Positions 22,334-33,981 are shown, counted from the stretch's first letter. The stretch is 64,000 bases of DNA from Engraulis encrasicolus (GCF_034702125.1 NC_085875.1:22870616-22934615), one strand, 5' to 3'. Program-made: numbers and translations. Notes: generated by a model not told the origin, from the sequence alone.

Positions 22334-22723
22334 GTGAGTAAACCACTATTTCAGCTCTATATCACTCTGGACTCGTTTCTATTATGGAATGTGATAAGTC
22401 TGATATTGGAGAGGGCACTGAACTAAACGTAATAAACTGTACACTGAACAATGAAATTAACACATAATCCAAAATAAAATGATTGTTCAGAGAAATAATG
22501 AGGTTAACACTGGTGCCATAGGGTATCAAGAACAGCTGATACATTCAAAAACACTATTAATTGGCATGTACACTGTAGATCAACCTACGAAACCACCCTA
22601 AAAAGGTCTTTCAATAGATACGCCATAAGATGAGTGTATTTTATATATTCCATATTAAGTGCGAAAGGCGCAGTGTGAGTTTGTTAGTATTAGTGGATTT
22701 TAGCTCAGCCATAAAACACAGTG

Positions 22724-22775
22724 CTCTCAGGCACCGCAGCCTTCTTTGGTCCGGGAACTAAGGTTACAGTCCTTG
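22724..22775 (+). CDS. trbj: TRB J segment 2-2
   Basis: Encodes SGTAAFFGPGTKVTVLG. Heptamer CACAGTG 22717-22723, with a nonamer-like GGATTTTAG about 12-13 bases upstream. Donor GTAAGT at 22776. Second and last J of this cluster. Confidence 0.92.
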
Positions 22776-23777
22776 GTAAGTCAAAGAAAATATTTTCATA
22801 ACATGTTTTTAAAAAAAATATTATAACACATAGCATATATATATTTTTTAATGATGAACGTTACATAAAAACAAAAAATATTTTCCATGCCTTTTTGTCC
22901 GATTGATTCCTTTCATTGCACTTTAGACTATGCATTTGACATGGCTGAAAGGCCTAGAGGGAGTTGTAACATATTTAATGACATTTCAGTGACTTGTTGG
23001 GAGTCGTAGGTGTGGTATTGTTTGGGGTAAAATAACAAGCAGTGTGTCTGCAGTGTTCTTGCTCTAGATACTTGCGTACTCTCAGCTGCTCCAAATACCT
23101 GTAAACAGCTGCAATTGTTTTCCCCTTGCCATGTAGGCCACCATATGTGCAATGTGAACCCTTTATCAGACAGAATACAGTTACATTTCAATATACATTC
23201 TAATAAATGTTAATTTAAAAAAATAAATGTGAGGAAAATACTGCATAAAAATATTTCTGTGTCCAAAAACTTTTTGCATTGCACCATCGTTTGGTTGCTG
23301 ACTGGTGACTAGTGCAAACTTTTATCTCACAGCACAAATTTAAATCCCATCCCGATGTTTAAAGAACATGGTGCTTTACTTGATGAACTATATACTGCTA
23401 CTCCCAGTTCAAGATTGATTACATCAGTTGTATTACTGTTTATTACAGTGTTTTATTTCCCCTCCCAAATTCCCAAAGTTGTTCTAACCCTACAACAACT
23501 ATTACACATCCGATTCTGTCTATAGTCAAAGACATGATTCAATGTTCTAGTGTACTGAAAAGTAAAAAGCTACGCGTGTGGAAAGAATGAAATGTGGTCA
23601 CAAGTTTTGTGTACTTCACTGAATAAACTGGAGCCAATTGGCGATTACTTTAGAAAATGAGTAAAAATACTGTACATATTGTAATATAATAATACTGTAG
23701 CAAAATGATTAATGTTTACTCTATAACATGCTTATTTATGAATGTTTATGATGTATTTGGCTCTCGTTTTTCACAAG
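22776..23777. other. J2-C2 intron
   Basis: About 1 kb, AT-rich. No further J motif or recognisable repeat seen. Confidence 0.6.
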
Positions 23778-25022
23778 ATCCAAAGGCAAACGTCACAAGG
23801 CCCACAGTTACGGTTCTGCCACCTTCTCCCAAAGAGATCTGCAATGTCACCAAGCCCGATGGGAAAGTGACCCTCATGTGTGCGGTGACAAACTTCTACC
23901 CTGACCACGTTACAGTGTCCTGGAAGATCAACGACCAAGAAGTTACTGCTGGAGATCAGAACGTTACCACTGGAGACCAGAATGTTACCGCTCGAGACCA
24001 GAAATTTGTCACTGGAGACCAGAAAGTTGTTGCTGGAGTGGGAACCGACGAAAGTCCTCTCCAGAACAAAGAAACGTTGATGTACAGCATCACTAGTCGC
24101 CTCCGAGTTCTAAAATCGGACTGGCGAAACACCACATATTCCTTTACTTGTTCTGTCCAGTTCTTTGATGGGACGAATTATGTTACTGTGACCGACACAA
24201 TTCAAGGGCAGCATGGTGAGTGTGACATGTAGGTCCTACAAAGAGATGTATTGCGGTTTTATTGACATATGAATTATCAACAACACCTGCTAACCTTATG
24301 ATTGTTTTGTTTTTCAGGCATTAACGGTAAGATTTGTCTTGCTTTTCCAGTGTCTGGGAAAATAAGGCACTCGTTTGCTATTTATTTCCGCCTGACCAAT
24401 AGTTTTCTTGATACTAATCTATCTTTGTGTGTCTTTGTGTGATCTGCCAGTGGAAAAGATGAGACGGGGGATAGCGACAGCGCGCTTTGGCTACATCCTC
24501 TTCCTGGCCAAGAGCTGTCTGTACGCTTTGGTGGTGGGCGGCCTGGTGTGGAAAATACAAGTAGGTGTCACTGACAAAAGGGAAAATAGCAAGGGCTCTA
24601 TTAGTATTTTCTCCAGGTAAAGAAAATCAATCTATTCCTTTTAAGGATGCATTGAATAATAAATTAAATCCAAATCGCTCTCACCTCAGAGTCAAAGTAG
24701 TAGTGCTATTTTTTTATTTTTACATGGGGTATACAGAGATAATTTTGTCAGTCAATACAACTAGGTGTCTTTCCCCTTAATGGCATTGTTATCCAATGTC
24801 TCATAACAGATTACGTGATTAAATAGTTACTCTCACCTTTCTCTCTGGAACCTAGCAACGCCCCTGTTTGTATACATATCACACTGGCTAAACAGTCAAA
24901 AAATGAATATTAATATATTATTTTATTTTAATATAATAACACTATGTTTCTGGTAATTACTCTTCCTTCTTCTTTGTTGTTGTGTGTTTGTCATCTAGTT
25001 GAAGGTGGGCAAAGGTGATTGA
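23778..25022 (+). CDS. trbc2: T-cell receptor beta constant gene C2 (4 exons)
   Basis: Exons: 23778-24215 (Ig domain), 24318-24326 (9 nt), 24451-24560 (transmembrane), 24999-25022 (tail and stop). Phases match those of C1. The Ig domain reads DPKANVTRPTVTVLPPS, with cysteines in TLMCAVTNFYPD and FTCSVQFF and tryptophan in VSWKIN. It is 145 residues, against 118 in C1. The extra length is a 4 x 7-residue tandem repeat after WKINDQEV (23945-24028). The connecting peptide lacks cysteine. The membrane segment YILFLAKSCLYALVVGG has the conserved lysine. The tail ends LKVGKGD. Sequons: four NVT and one NTT. Clearly paralogous to C1 and probably used with J2-1 and J2-2. Confidence 0.95.
23945..24028 (+). 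repeat. 4 x 21-bp in-frame tandem repeat in C2 exon 1
   Basis: Four consecutive 21-base units encode TAGDQNV, TTGDQNV, TARDQKF and VTGDQKV. The unit probably arose from the adjacent ancestral DQEV (23932-23943). C1 has no equivalent: WEVNDVERKEGVGTDN runs directly through this point. Two units form NVT sequons with the residue after them. Confidence 0.95.
24318..24326 (+). CDS. trbc2: C2 9-nt connecting-peptide exon
   Basis: GCATTAACG lies between TTGTTTTTCAG and GTAAGA and adds the three codons GIN in phase 1. The C1 equivalent is 24 nt. Skipping it would keep the frame because both flanking junctions are phase 1, so it may be alternative. Confidence 0.6.
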
Positions 25023-25255
25023 TCCAGACTTTATCCTGACATAATGACCATGGTTGAAGATGCAGCTTCATTACTATACGCAAGCATTTTTTGCATTTTG
25101 CATGATTTTGAAGTGTTTTGTATTGTTTTGCATGACTTTCAATTGTTTTGTACCACAGTAACCATTTTAAAACCATTTTGTACTCCTTTTTATTAGTAGT
25201 TAGTAGTACCTTGTAGCCTGCCAATGTACTGTAGTACTGTAAATGAACAAAGTTT

Positions 25256-25261
25256 AATAAA
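25256..25261 (+). terminator. C2 polyadenylation signal
   Basis: AATAAA about 235 bases after the C2 stop. A second AATAAA-like site (CAATAAAAATG) follows at about 25269. Confidence 0.8.
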
Positions 25262-26392
25262 GCTTTACAATAAAAATGCAGGATTGGGATTGTGGCATTG
25301 CATTTTTGTTTCACATTCATACAAAAACGCCTCCTGACTACCCTCATTCTCTACCATGAACTGAATGCATGTCTTCAGAGACAGTCTCTGAGGCAATATA
25401 CAATGTTTGCTGTCATAACACTCAAATGCCGTCAAACTCCTACGCTACCTGAGCACCTGAGCGCCCAATCTCTGTGTGACTATCTATGACTTATGATAGG
25501 CCCAGCCACTATGGACCTTACACATCTAAGAATCCTGGTCCTAACCTACGTTGACCTTATGACTCTACATTCTCTGTCTATCTCTTCTTCCTCTGCCTTC
25601 CTGCTTTTTCTGCCTCTCCTCTATACCTCTCCTTTTAAATCTATCTCTCCTCTCCTTTTAAATCTATCTCTAACAATGTTTTTTCCCATTTGTTAAGCAC
25701 TTTGAGTTACATGCCTTGTATGACACAGTGCTATACAAATACAATTATTATTACAAAGAACCGATCCACTTCCTGTTAAACAACAGCCCATGCAACACAT
25801 GCCTGCTCAACAATGGAAAGTTTTTGTTTGCCTTGTGCAGTTTATTTCAGTTGCGTTGCCTTATTGCGATCTGACTTTTCACCTCAGTCCAAAAGGCCTG
25901 CCCACACATGTCTCATGAAAACATGTCAGAAAAACAGATTCTGTTTCCACAGAAGGAAACTTCTGGTTAGTTGCTGAATTATATGTGTGACTTTCCCCTG
26001 TCTTAAAAGATGTTACAGAACAAAGTAAGCTTTGTGAATCATACACTGGTGGTGACGGTAAACTGAGTTTACCAGCAAAGATGGCATGATGCATCAATTA
26101 GACACACGTGCTAACAAACTAGAAGACTACAACTTTTGGATAAAGTGTTAATAGTGAATACTGTAGCTTATAAACTGACAGAGCATGGCCTGTGTCCATT
26201 ACCAAAATGTACTACGTTCATGTAAAAAGTATATACAGACACATATACACATATATAGGTTACATGTGTTTCCTTGGTGACACTGAGCACAGGAAGTGGC
26301 TGTTGATTCTGAAATGGGGAGGTGGAGAGGGGGAAGTGTGTGTGTTTGGGGGGGGGGCACTGGGTGGAGTGAGTAACACACACACATACACA

Positions 26393-26395
<3 letters not shown>

Positions 26396-26453
<58 letters not shown>
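26396..26453. repeat. (CA)n microsatellite
   Basis: About 29 CA units with a few imperfect units upstream. Confidence 0.95.
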
Positions 26454-26455
<2 letters not shown>

Positions 26456-26635
26456 TGGAGACATGTGGGTGGGGGTGTGTGTGTGAAGGGAACTGGAGTG
26501 AAGTCAAGTCATGATGGGAGGATGTGGTGACAGCAGTAACACCATACTGTGCTCGCTCTGAGAACCAAGCCTTCGCTGCTCTGCACCTAAACCTGACCAC
26601 AGCAGCTACTTCTAGAACAAAGAATGAGAACAAAA

Positions 26636-26738
<103 letters not shown>

Positions 26739-27255
26739 GCAGCAGCAGCAATGTCTTGTATCTGCCGGATGTGGCTTTGTTCAAAATGGGACAGTTCACA
26801 CGTCTCGAGCTAACCATGCAGCAGCGCACGTCAGCATGGTCTGCAAAGTTTGATCAGGTGCAGAGTGTAGAATGCATACACAATGGGGCACCAGCTGGGA
26901 CACACATTTGAGATGTGTATTATTTTATAGACATCAGGTGAAATGACTTTCAAAGGTTCAGAAAGTTATAGGAAGGCATTTAAAAGTATTTTAAAACATG
27001 GCTATGCATCAGAGAAGATTTGTGTATGCTTTGAATGAAAAGTTTAACTGACAACAAATGCCAAAGTAGAATGACATTTTCTGCCAGTGCTTGATTCATA
27101 TTTTGTGTGTGAAATCAGCAGATTGATTTGCTTTTTATACTCTTTCCTGTTGAGTCACAAGAAGTGAACTCTTTGTCAAGCATTACCATGTTATGGTATG
27201 GTTTATGGGATGGTTTAGTTTTTGTGCAGCTATACATCAGAGGTGAGTCACTGTG

Positions 27256-27603
27256 TGGACTGGCAGCACAGTACCAGACAGCAGGTTCTGATGGCTGCAC
27301 TTCAGCAGACTCTAGAAAAAACTGCAGGTCCGCGGGCCGACGGGCTTTGAACCCATTCCAACCCGCCTCAGGGTCAATCATGTCTTTCCCTCTTGAGAAG
27401 AATTTAAGTTCTATTTCGCCTGAGGGTGTCCATCTATACCAGAACAGGTCTGGGTTCTGAACTCCAGTTATGGTGCAGTGGATTCTGAGTGGTGATTGGG
27501 GCGTCAGCAGCAGGTGTGGAGGGTTCTGGGTGACCTGGATGGCCATACAGCACATGCTGTGACACAGCAGCAGCAGCAGCACACACATCAGGAGAGATGA
27601 CAT
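27256..27603 (-). CDS. trbv30-like: Inverted TRBV30-like V segment, copy a (single exon)
   Basis: Signal peptide MSSLLMCVLLLLLCHSMCC runs straight into the V domain (MAIQVTQNPPHLLLTPQ) without an intron. The domain has RIHCTITG (first Cys), LFWYRW (Trp; the usual WYRQ glutamine is tryptophan) and AVWYCAASP (second Cys). Minus-strand RSS: heptamer CACAGTG (27249-27255), 23-base spacer, nonamer ACAAAAACT (27217-27225). Located downstream of C2 in opposite orientation, so it must join D-J by inversion. NPDLFWYR and FKARRPADLQFFL resemble human TRBV30 as I remember it. Start chosen because the preceding in-frame residues are not signal-like. Confidence 0.9.
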
Positions 27604-28072
27604 GGCCCTCACACACACAGACAGAACTGCAGAACAAACACTATCTGTGCTTTTCAACACACTCAACTTCCTTCTTGGGGTGTGGCTCTGAGTGACTATA
27701 GGGTTCTGGGACAGACTGTATATAGTAGAACAGGTGCGCACGAACAATTGTTAACTGCTCCTTGTAATAACAACATTTTTAAGGGTGTTCCTTTTACATA
27801 ACTTGACCAAAAAAAATTGTGATTCGAGTGACATGAAAACATTTCATAAATGAGGACAAACAAATCAATGAATTTGTTTGCACATTGTTGTTGTTGTACA
27901 GATACTTTTGCCTCTGTGTTTGTGTGGCACTTTTGCATACACCGTACAGTTAAGATAACTGTACATAACTGTATTTATCAGGTACTTCACCTACTGAATT
28001 AGGCTAAACAAACAACAAACGTGATGGTCCCGTGGTTTTTGTACAGCTATATACCATCTGCAAGTCACTGTG

Positions 28073-28420
28073 TGGACTGGCAGCACAGTACCAGACTGCA
28101 GGTTCTGATGGCTGCACTTCAGCAGATTCAAGAAAAAACTGCAGGTCCTCGGGCCGCCGGGCTTTGAACCCATTCCAACCCTCCTCCGGTTCTATCATAT
28201 CTTTTATTCTTGAGAAGAATTTAAGGTCTATTCCCCCTGAGGGTGTCCATCGATACCAGTAGAGATATGGGGTCTGAACTCCAGTTATGGTGCAGTGGAT
28301 TCTGAGTGGTGATTGGGGCGTCAGCAGCAGGTGAGGAGGGTTCTGGGTGACCTGGATGGCCATACAGCACATGCTGTGACACAGCAGCAGCAGCAGCACA
28401 AACATCAGGACTGATGGCAT
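28073..28420 (-). CDS. trbv30-like: Inverted TRBV30-like V segment, copy b
   Basis: Same intronless layout. Signal MPSVLMFVLLLLLCHSMCC, then RIHCTITG, LYWYRW and AVWYCAASP. RSS: CACAGTG 28066-28072, 23-base spacer, perfect nonamer ACAAAAACC 28034-28042. Just upstream of the start a segment of about 40 bp (CATCAGGACTGATGGCATGG) is duplicated, giving a second in-frame GHAISPD-type stretch, so the true start could be debated. Predicted functional. Confidence 0.9.
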
Positions 28421-28870
28421 GGCCCTCACACACACTACTGGGGAACACACATCAGGACTGATGGCATGGCCCTTACAGACACTACTGGCGTGGGAACAAA
28501 CATCAGCTGTGCTTTTCGACACACACAGGAGCTAGCATCCTTTCTGGGGTGTGGCTGGCTCTGCATTCACTACCGGTATGGCTTTTAGGACAGACGACAC
28601 ATCAAACAGGTGTAATCTGTCAACCGTAAAAAAGCCATCTGCAAGTTGACGGTTGTAAATTAAGTTATGCACAAGTTAACACTGGCCCTTAGCTATGTGC
28701 ACCGAGTGGCAGTTCAGTGTTTGTGTGGCAAGTTCATTACACGGTGTGACACAAGGGGGCATGTAGTAATTGGATTATAATTAGCAGTTACTGAATTAGG
28801 CTAAGGAAACAAAACAAAGTGATGGTCCTGTGGTTTTTGTGCAGCTATTTAACATAAGTGATTCACTGTG

Positions 28871-29215
28871 GCGACTGGCAGCACAATACCAGACAGCAGG
28901 TTCTGATGGCTGCACTTCAGCAGACTCTAGAGATATCTGCAGGTCCACAGGCCGACGGGCTTTGAACCCATCAACCTCAGATGGATCCATTGATCCAACT
29001 CCCAGAGATGTGAATTTAAGTTCTATTCCGCCTGAGGAGGTCCATCGATACCAGTAGAGATATGGGTTCTGAACTCCAGTTATGGTGCAGTGGATTCTGA
29101 GTGGTGATTGGGGCGTCAGCAGCAGGTGTGGGGGGTTCTGGGTGACCTGGATGGCCATACAGCACATGCTGTGACACAGCAGCAGCAGCAGCACACACAT
29201 CAGGAGAGATGGCAT
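28871..29215 (-). CDS. trbv30-like: Inverted TRBV30-like V segment, copy c
   Basis: Signal MPSLLMCVLLLLLCHSMCC, V domain with RIHCTITG, LYWYRW and AVWYCAASR. RSS: CACAGTG 28864-28870, 23-base spacer, ACAAAAACC 28832-28840. It shares with d and e a one-codon-shorter CDR2 region (SLGVGSMDPSEVDGF) compared with a and b, so c/d/e form one subgroup. Predicted functional. Confidence 0.9.
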
Positions 29216-29680
29216 GGCCCTCACACACACTACTGGGGAACACACATCAGGACTGATGACATGCGCCTCACACACAGACACGACTGCAGAACAAACACTA
29301 TCTGTGCTTTTCAACACACACAGACAGCAGCAGCGTCCCTTCTGGGGTGTGGCTCTGAATAACTAAGCTTACCGGTATGGTTTTTAGGACAGAGGGCGCA
29401 TAAAACAGGTGTGATCTGACAACCGTAAAAAGCTGTAAGTTGAGGCAAATACAATCTGACAGTTGTAAATTAAGTTATGCACAAGTTAACACTGGCCCTT
29501 AGCTATGTGCACCGAGTGGCAGTTCAGTGTTTGTGTGACACTTTTATTACATGGTGTGACACAAGGGGGCATGTAGTAGTTGAATTATAGTTAGCAGTTA
29601 CTGAATTAGGCAAAGGAAACAAAAAAAAGTGATAGTCCTGTGGTTTTTGTGCAGCTATTTAACAGAAGTGATTCACTGTG

Positions 29681-30025
29681 TGGACTGGCAGCACAATACC
29701 AGACTGCAGGTTCTGATGGCTGCACTTCAGCAGACTCTAGAGTCAACTGCAGGTCTACGGGCTGACGGGCTTTGAACCCATCAACCTCAGATGGATCCAT
29801 TAATCCAACTCCCAGAGATGTGAATTTAAGTTCTATTCCGCCTAAGGGTGTCCACCGATACCAATAGAGATATGGGTTCTGAACTCCAGCTATGGTGCAG
29901 TGGATTCTGAGTGGTGATTGGGGCGTCAGCAGCAGGTGTGGAGGGTTCTGGGTGACCTGGATGGCCATACAGCACATGCTGTGACACAGTAGCAGCAGCA
30001 GCACACACATCAGGAGAGTAGACAT
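29681..30025 (-). CDS. trbv30-like: Inverted TRBV30-like V segment, copy d
   Basis: Signal MSTLLMCVLLLLLCHSMCC, then RIHCTIAG, LYWYRW and AVWYCAASP. RSS: CACAGTG 29674-29680, 23-base spacer, ACAAAAACC 29642-29650. Flanks are nearly identical to copy c, pointing to a recent duplication with a period of about 810 bp. Predicted functional. Confidence 0.9.
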
Positions 30026-30432
30026 CTTGGCCCTTACACACACAGACACGACTGCAGAACAAACACTATCTGTGCTTTTCAACACACACAGACAGCAGCA
30101 GCGTCCCTTCTGGGGTGTGGCTCTGAATAACTAAGCTTACCGGTATGGTTTTTAGGACAGAGGGCGCATCAAGCAGGTGTGATCTGACAACCGTAAAAAG
30201 CCATAGTAAGTTGAGGTGAATACAATCTGACTGTTGTAAATTAAGTTATGGCTGTGCACACTGAGTGGCACTTCAGTGCTTGTGTGACACGTTTATTACA
30301 TGGTTTGACACAAGGGGGCATGTAATACTAGTAGTTGGATTATAATGAGCAGTTACTGAATTAGGCTAAGCAAATAAAGAAGTGATGGCCCCGTGGTTTT
30401 TGTGCAGCTATTTAACAGAAGGATTCACTGTG

Positions 30433-30777
30433 TGGACTGGCAGCACAATACCAGACAGCAGGTTCTGACTCCTGCACTTCAGCAGACTCTAGAGTCAACT
30501 GCAGGTCTACGGGCCGATGGGCTTTGAACTCATCAACCTCAGATGGATCCATTAATCCAACTCCCAGAGATGTGAATTTAAGTTCTATTCCCCCTGAGGA
30601 GGTCCACCGATACCAGAACAAGTTGGGATTGCTATATCCAGTTATGGTGCAGTGGATTCTGAGTGGTGATTGGGGCGTCAGCAGCAGGTGTGGAGGGTTC
30701 TGGGTGACCTGGATGGCCATACAGCACATGCTGTGACACAGTAGCAGCAGCAGCACACACATCAGGACTGATGGCAT
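30433..30777 (-). CDS. trbv30-like: Inverted TRBV30-like V segment, copy e
   Basis: Signal MPSVLMCVLLLLLCHSMCC, then RIHCTITGYSNPNLFWYRW, the copy closest to human TRBV30 in CDR1 as I recall it. It ends AVWYCAASP. RSS: CACAGTG 30426-30432, nonamer ACAAAAACC 30395-30403. The spacer is 22 bases, because one base is missing relative to copy d. Probably still recombines. Outermost copy, nearest to pfn4. Confidence 0.88.
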
Positions 30778-32542
30778 GGCCCTCACACACACTACTGGGG
30801 AACACACATCAGTTGTGCTTTTCAACACACAATACACAACTTCCTAGGGTGTGGCTCTGAGATAGAGCTGGGGCAAAAATCTAGGATAAGGGCACACAAA
30901 TTGTCATAAGATGATAACGTAAAATGTGCTACTACCAGTAAATGGCATAACTTTGCTTTTTTTTTTAAAGAATATATATATTTTTAATATACTGTAACAT
31001 CAACATCACCAAAATGTACAGCTGAACAGAAAATCAGTGCACGCACCAAAGGAAGAGCTCTCAAGGCTGTTACTAGTAATAGTGAATAATGTAAATCACC
31101 ATTTTGCTTTGATGAATAACACAAGTATGGATTTGAACATGGCAATTGTGTGACGCCGTGTTTTCCATTCAAGACAGGCGTGTCCATTTTTAGTACATCC
31201 CCGCTCAGATGGAAAAAGTCGTAGGAAAATAAGTGCCAAGCAATAAACAAATAATATTCTCCAGCTGCTGCTATGAATCTGTATTTCCGATAAAGGCAAG
31301 GTAGACAAGTACTGTAGGTGGAACTGCACCACTGTTAGCAACAACAGGATGTGAGCAAAACGGAAAGAGAAGAATTTCAAGGCAATCTCATTTACCAAAA
31401 TTTAAAAAGCCTTTTTTTGCACTGGCTTGGTTACTCTAACCTAGTGATTCTCAAAATGTTGGCCGCGAGGGTATTCCAAGTGGGCCCTGAAATGATTTTC
31501 TAAGAATATAAATAATAATTGTTGCTGTTGACTATTAATTTGTAGTTGTATTGTTTATTAGGCAGAGTTGGCCATATTTGAACATTTTGTTGGGAAATGT
31601 TGCGAACTCTTGTACAAACCCTTTCAAAAGACCTTTCAACACACACTGACATTCTAGCCCTCAACAGGAAGTCAAACCTCTGTAAAAGGCAAGGTAGACG
31701 AGTAGGTGGACATGCACCACAGTCAGCAACAACAACAGGATGTGAGCGATGCTTCATAGGTTAGGTTAGATGAGAAACAACATCGTGGCTCAGAGTAATG
31801 TTCAGATTCCTATGAGCAGTCTTGTGTCAACCTCTAGTGGTGCAATGTACTTTGACAGAGAACATCATCAAAGACTACAAAAACTGTCTTCAACCTCTTC
31901 CTCTCAGGCAGGCAATCGCCATTACACGCTGAAGAAGGGCTCGGCCCGAAACGTTCGTAGGCAAATAAACAGATAAAAATCTGAAGAGCGGTGTCCTTCT
32001 CTTTCTTCATTCATCAGTGTTTTATGTTGGATTCAGCACCCAGTTATAATCTGGCGATAGTGTGAGCGCGTCTCCTCCATTTCATAAACTACAAAACCCT
32101 GCACAACAAAACTACCAACTCAAGACTCAAGGCCCAAGTCAACCATTACAAACTTTCCAAGGATCTTGCGCCACTCTCTTTTTGCACAACATTTTGTCAT
32201 CGGTATTATTTTATTGCATTATGTTTATTAATGTATATAATGTATTTTGATTTGCTTATTGAACATATTTGACCTTGCTACTCTAAACCTATGAGGTTCA
32301 TATGGGGTGGAAAGTGAACTCAGCAGTGCTTTGTTAAAAAAGATGAATCACTGAAATTAATTTGGAAAATGAACCACGGAATCAGTCCAATTATGAACCA
32401 TTGAGGTACTTCGTAGGCAACATCTGTATTCACATACCGTATGTACAGCTCAACAAAATGAGCCAAAGGACATATGGAGACCTTTGGTCAAAAACAAAAC
32501 CTGAGGTTTGCCCTCAAATGAAAGGGGACTTAAACTGTAGAC

Positions 32543-33238
32543 CAGGGATGGGCAACTTTCATGACAAAAGGGCGACGTTTATTCATCGCCACCATCAGGC
32601 CACAGGACTGGAAATAATCGCTATTGCAGTTTCCAAGATGACCTCTGACCTCCTTCAAGAGCTTTAAATCACAACTTAAATATGCTCTTAAAGAGAACCA
32701 AACTTGTAACTGGCACTGACATAATATGATAACATGGTCTCATGGGAAATGTTTTTATTTTTTTATGTGTATTTTCATTTTGTTTTTGACTGCTGCTTTA
32801 CTTTATTATTCTATCGTATATTATTTAATTTTAATGTCAGGGACTACAGACGAAAACTAACCTTAGGCTAAATCTGGTGCAGTGCATGGAATGGAAACAT
32901 TTATGTTTGAATTGTACATGGTCCTAATAAACTTGATGGATTGATTGAAAAGCAACCATGTGCCAATTTACAGCAATGCTAACATGTCTGAAAATGTATG
33001 AAAGTAAGGGGGGTGCGTTACGCATCAACCCCCTCTGGTGACTAGACAAATATGACCACGGATGTGACTGCAACTCACAGAGTTTGAGGCGAGGTTATAC
33101 ATGTTAATAGCTTGGAAGGAATAGGAGTCTTCTCTATCAGGTTGTATTATTATTATTGTGTTTTATCTACAGGCCACACTGAATGAGGAGGCAGGGCGCA
33201 TGTGGCCCGGGCCTGGGGCCTCCAGTTGCCCATCTCTG
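32543..33238. mobile_element. hAT-like element (about 696 bp)
   Basis: Termini CAGGGATGGGCAACT and AGTTGCCCATCTCTG are inverted repeats. CAGGG-TGGGCAA-type ends are common in hAT elements. I could not define a clean 8-bp target duplication. No transposase frame. Confidence 0.6.
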
Positions 33239-33634
33239 GTGGACACCACCTTTCATGCGGCTCACTCAACCGAACAGCAGATGGCAGCACTTTCACGCAT
33301 TTCCCTCTTATAGACGGCTCTGGCAGTTCCAAAATGTGTGTGATTTGTGTGATTTAGTGTGCAACATAAAGTTTATTAAAAATGCAACTTTTGTAACTTT
33401 TCTCAGAGGGACATATTGGAGATGAGGATGGTAATTTTGCTCAAGTTATTACTGTTGCTATTGTAATTGTTCTTATTTCTTTGTTAACCACAATATACCA
33501 ACCACATCACTGTGAGTCGTCCTTGTAGTGTGTGTCCCTGTAGGGCTGAGACCACTTTCGTAGAACCTGGAGCTAATTTCTCAAGAGTTTTGAATGACAA
33601 GAATGGCTGTTATTAACCAACTCATTCAATTATC

Positions 33635-33637
<3 letters not shown>

Positions 33638-33692
<55 letters not shown>
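33638..33692. repeat. (GT)n microsatellite
   Basis: About 27 GT units. Confidence 0.95.
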
Positions 33693-33695
<3 letters not shown>

Positions 33696-33981
33696 CTGTA
33701 CATTTTCCTGCTCCATTAAAAAGACATTCCATTTCCTCTCTCCCCTCAAGGTAAATAATTATTTTAATGGTAGGCCTATTGGTATTTGGTTAGCTTTCAA
33801 ATAGATTCAATTTTTTTTATTATTATTTTTTTTTTTTTAAGTAGGCCTTGTATATTGAAGTGCTGTCAATAAATTCAAAACATGCACTGCAACATGGTTG
33901 TCAGCGCACTTCCTGCTCTCTGTGAATACATGAATGAAATGGCAGTCAGAAGATGTGTGAATTAACAAATCCAAAATGTGC

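Larger units (their letters stand above)
27678..30855 (-). promoter_or_regulatory. Conserved CACCC-box motif upstream of each inverted V
   Basis: Each of the five copies has, roughly 70-130 bases upstream of its ATG (minus strand), a block containing AGCCACACCCC or a one-base variant (plus-strand GGGGTGTGGCT near 27679, 28540, 29344, 30113 and 30848). A GTGTTGAAAAGCACAG-like stretch accompanies it. Conservation in all copies may simply reflect recent duplication, so promoter function is an inference. Confidence 0.4.

Noticed and set aside
26280..26310. Possible TRB enhancer with ETS-like CAGGAAGTG
   Set aside because: A single short motif in the expected interval is not enough. Comparative conservation or chromatin data would be decisive.
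27604..27747. Upstream in-frame extension of the inverted V reading frames
   Set aside because: Residues before the chosen methionine are not signal-like and differ among copies. The hydrophobic signal starts at the chosen ATG.
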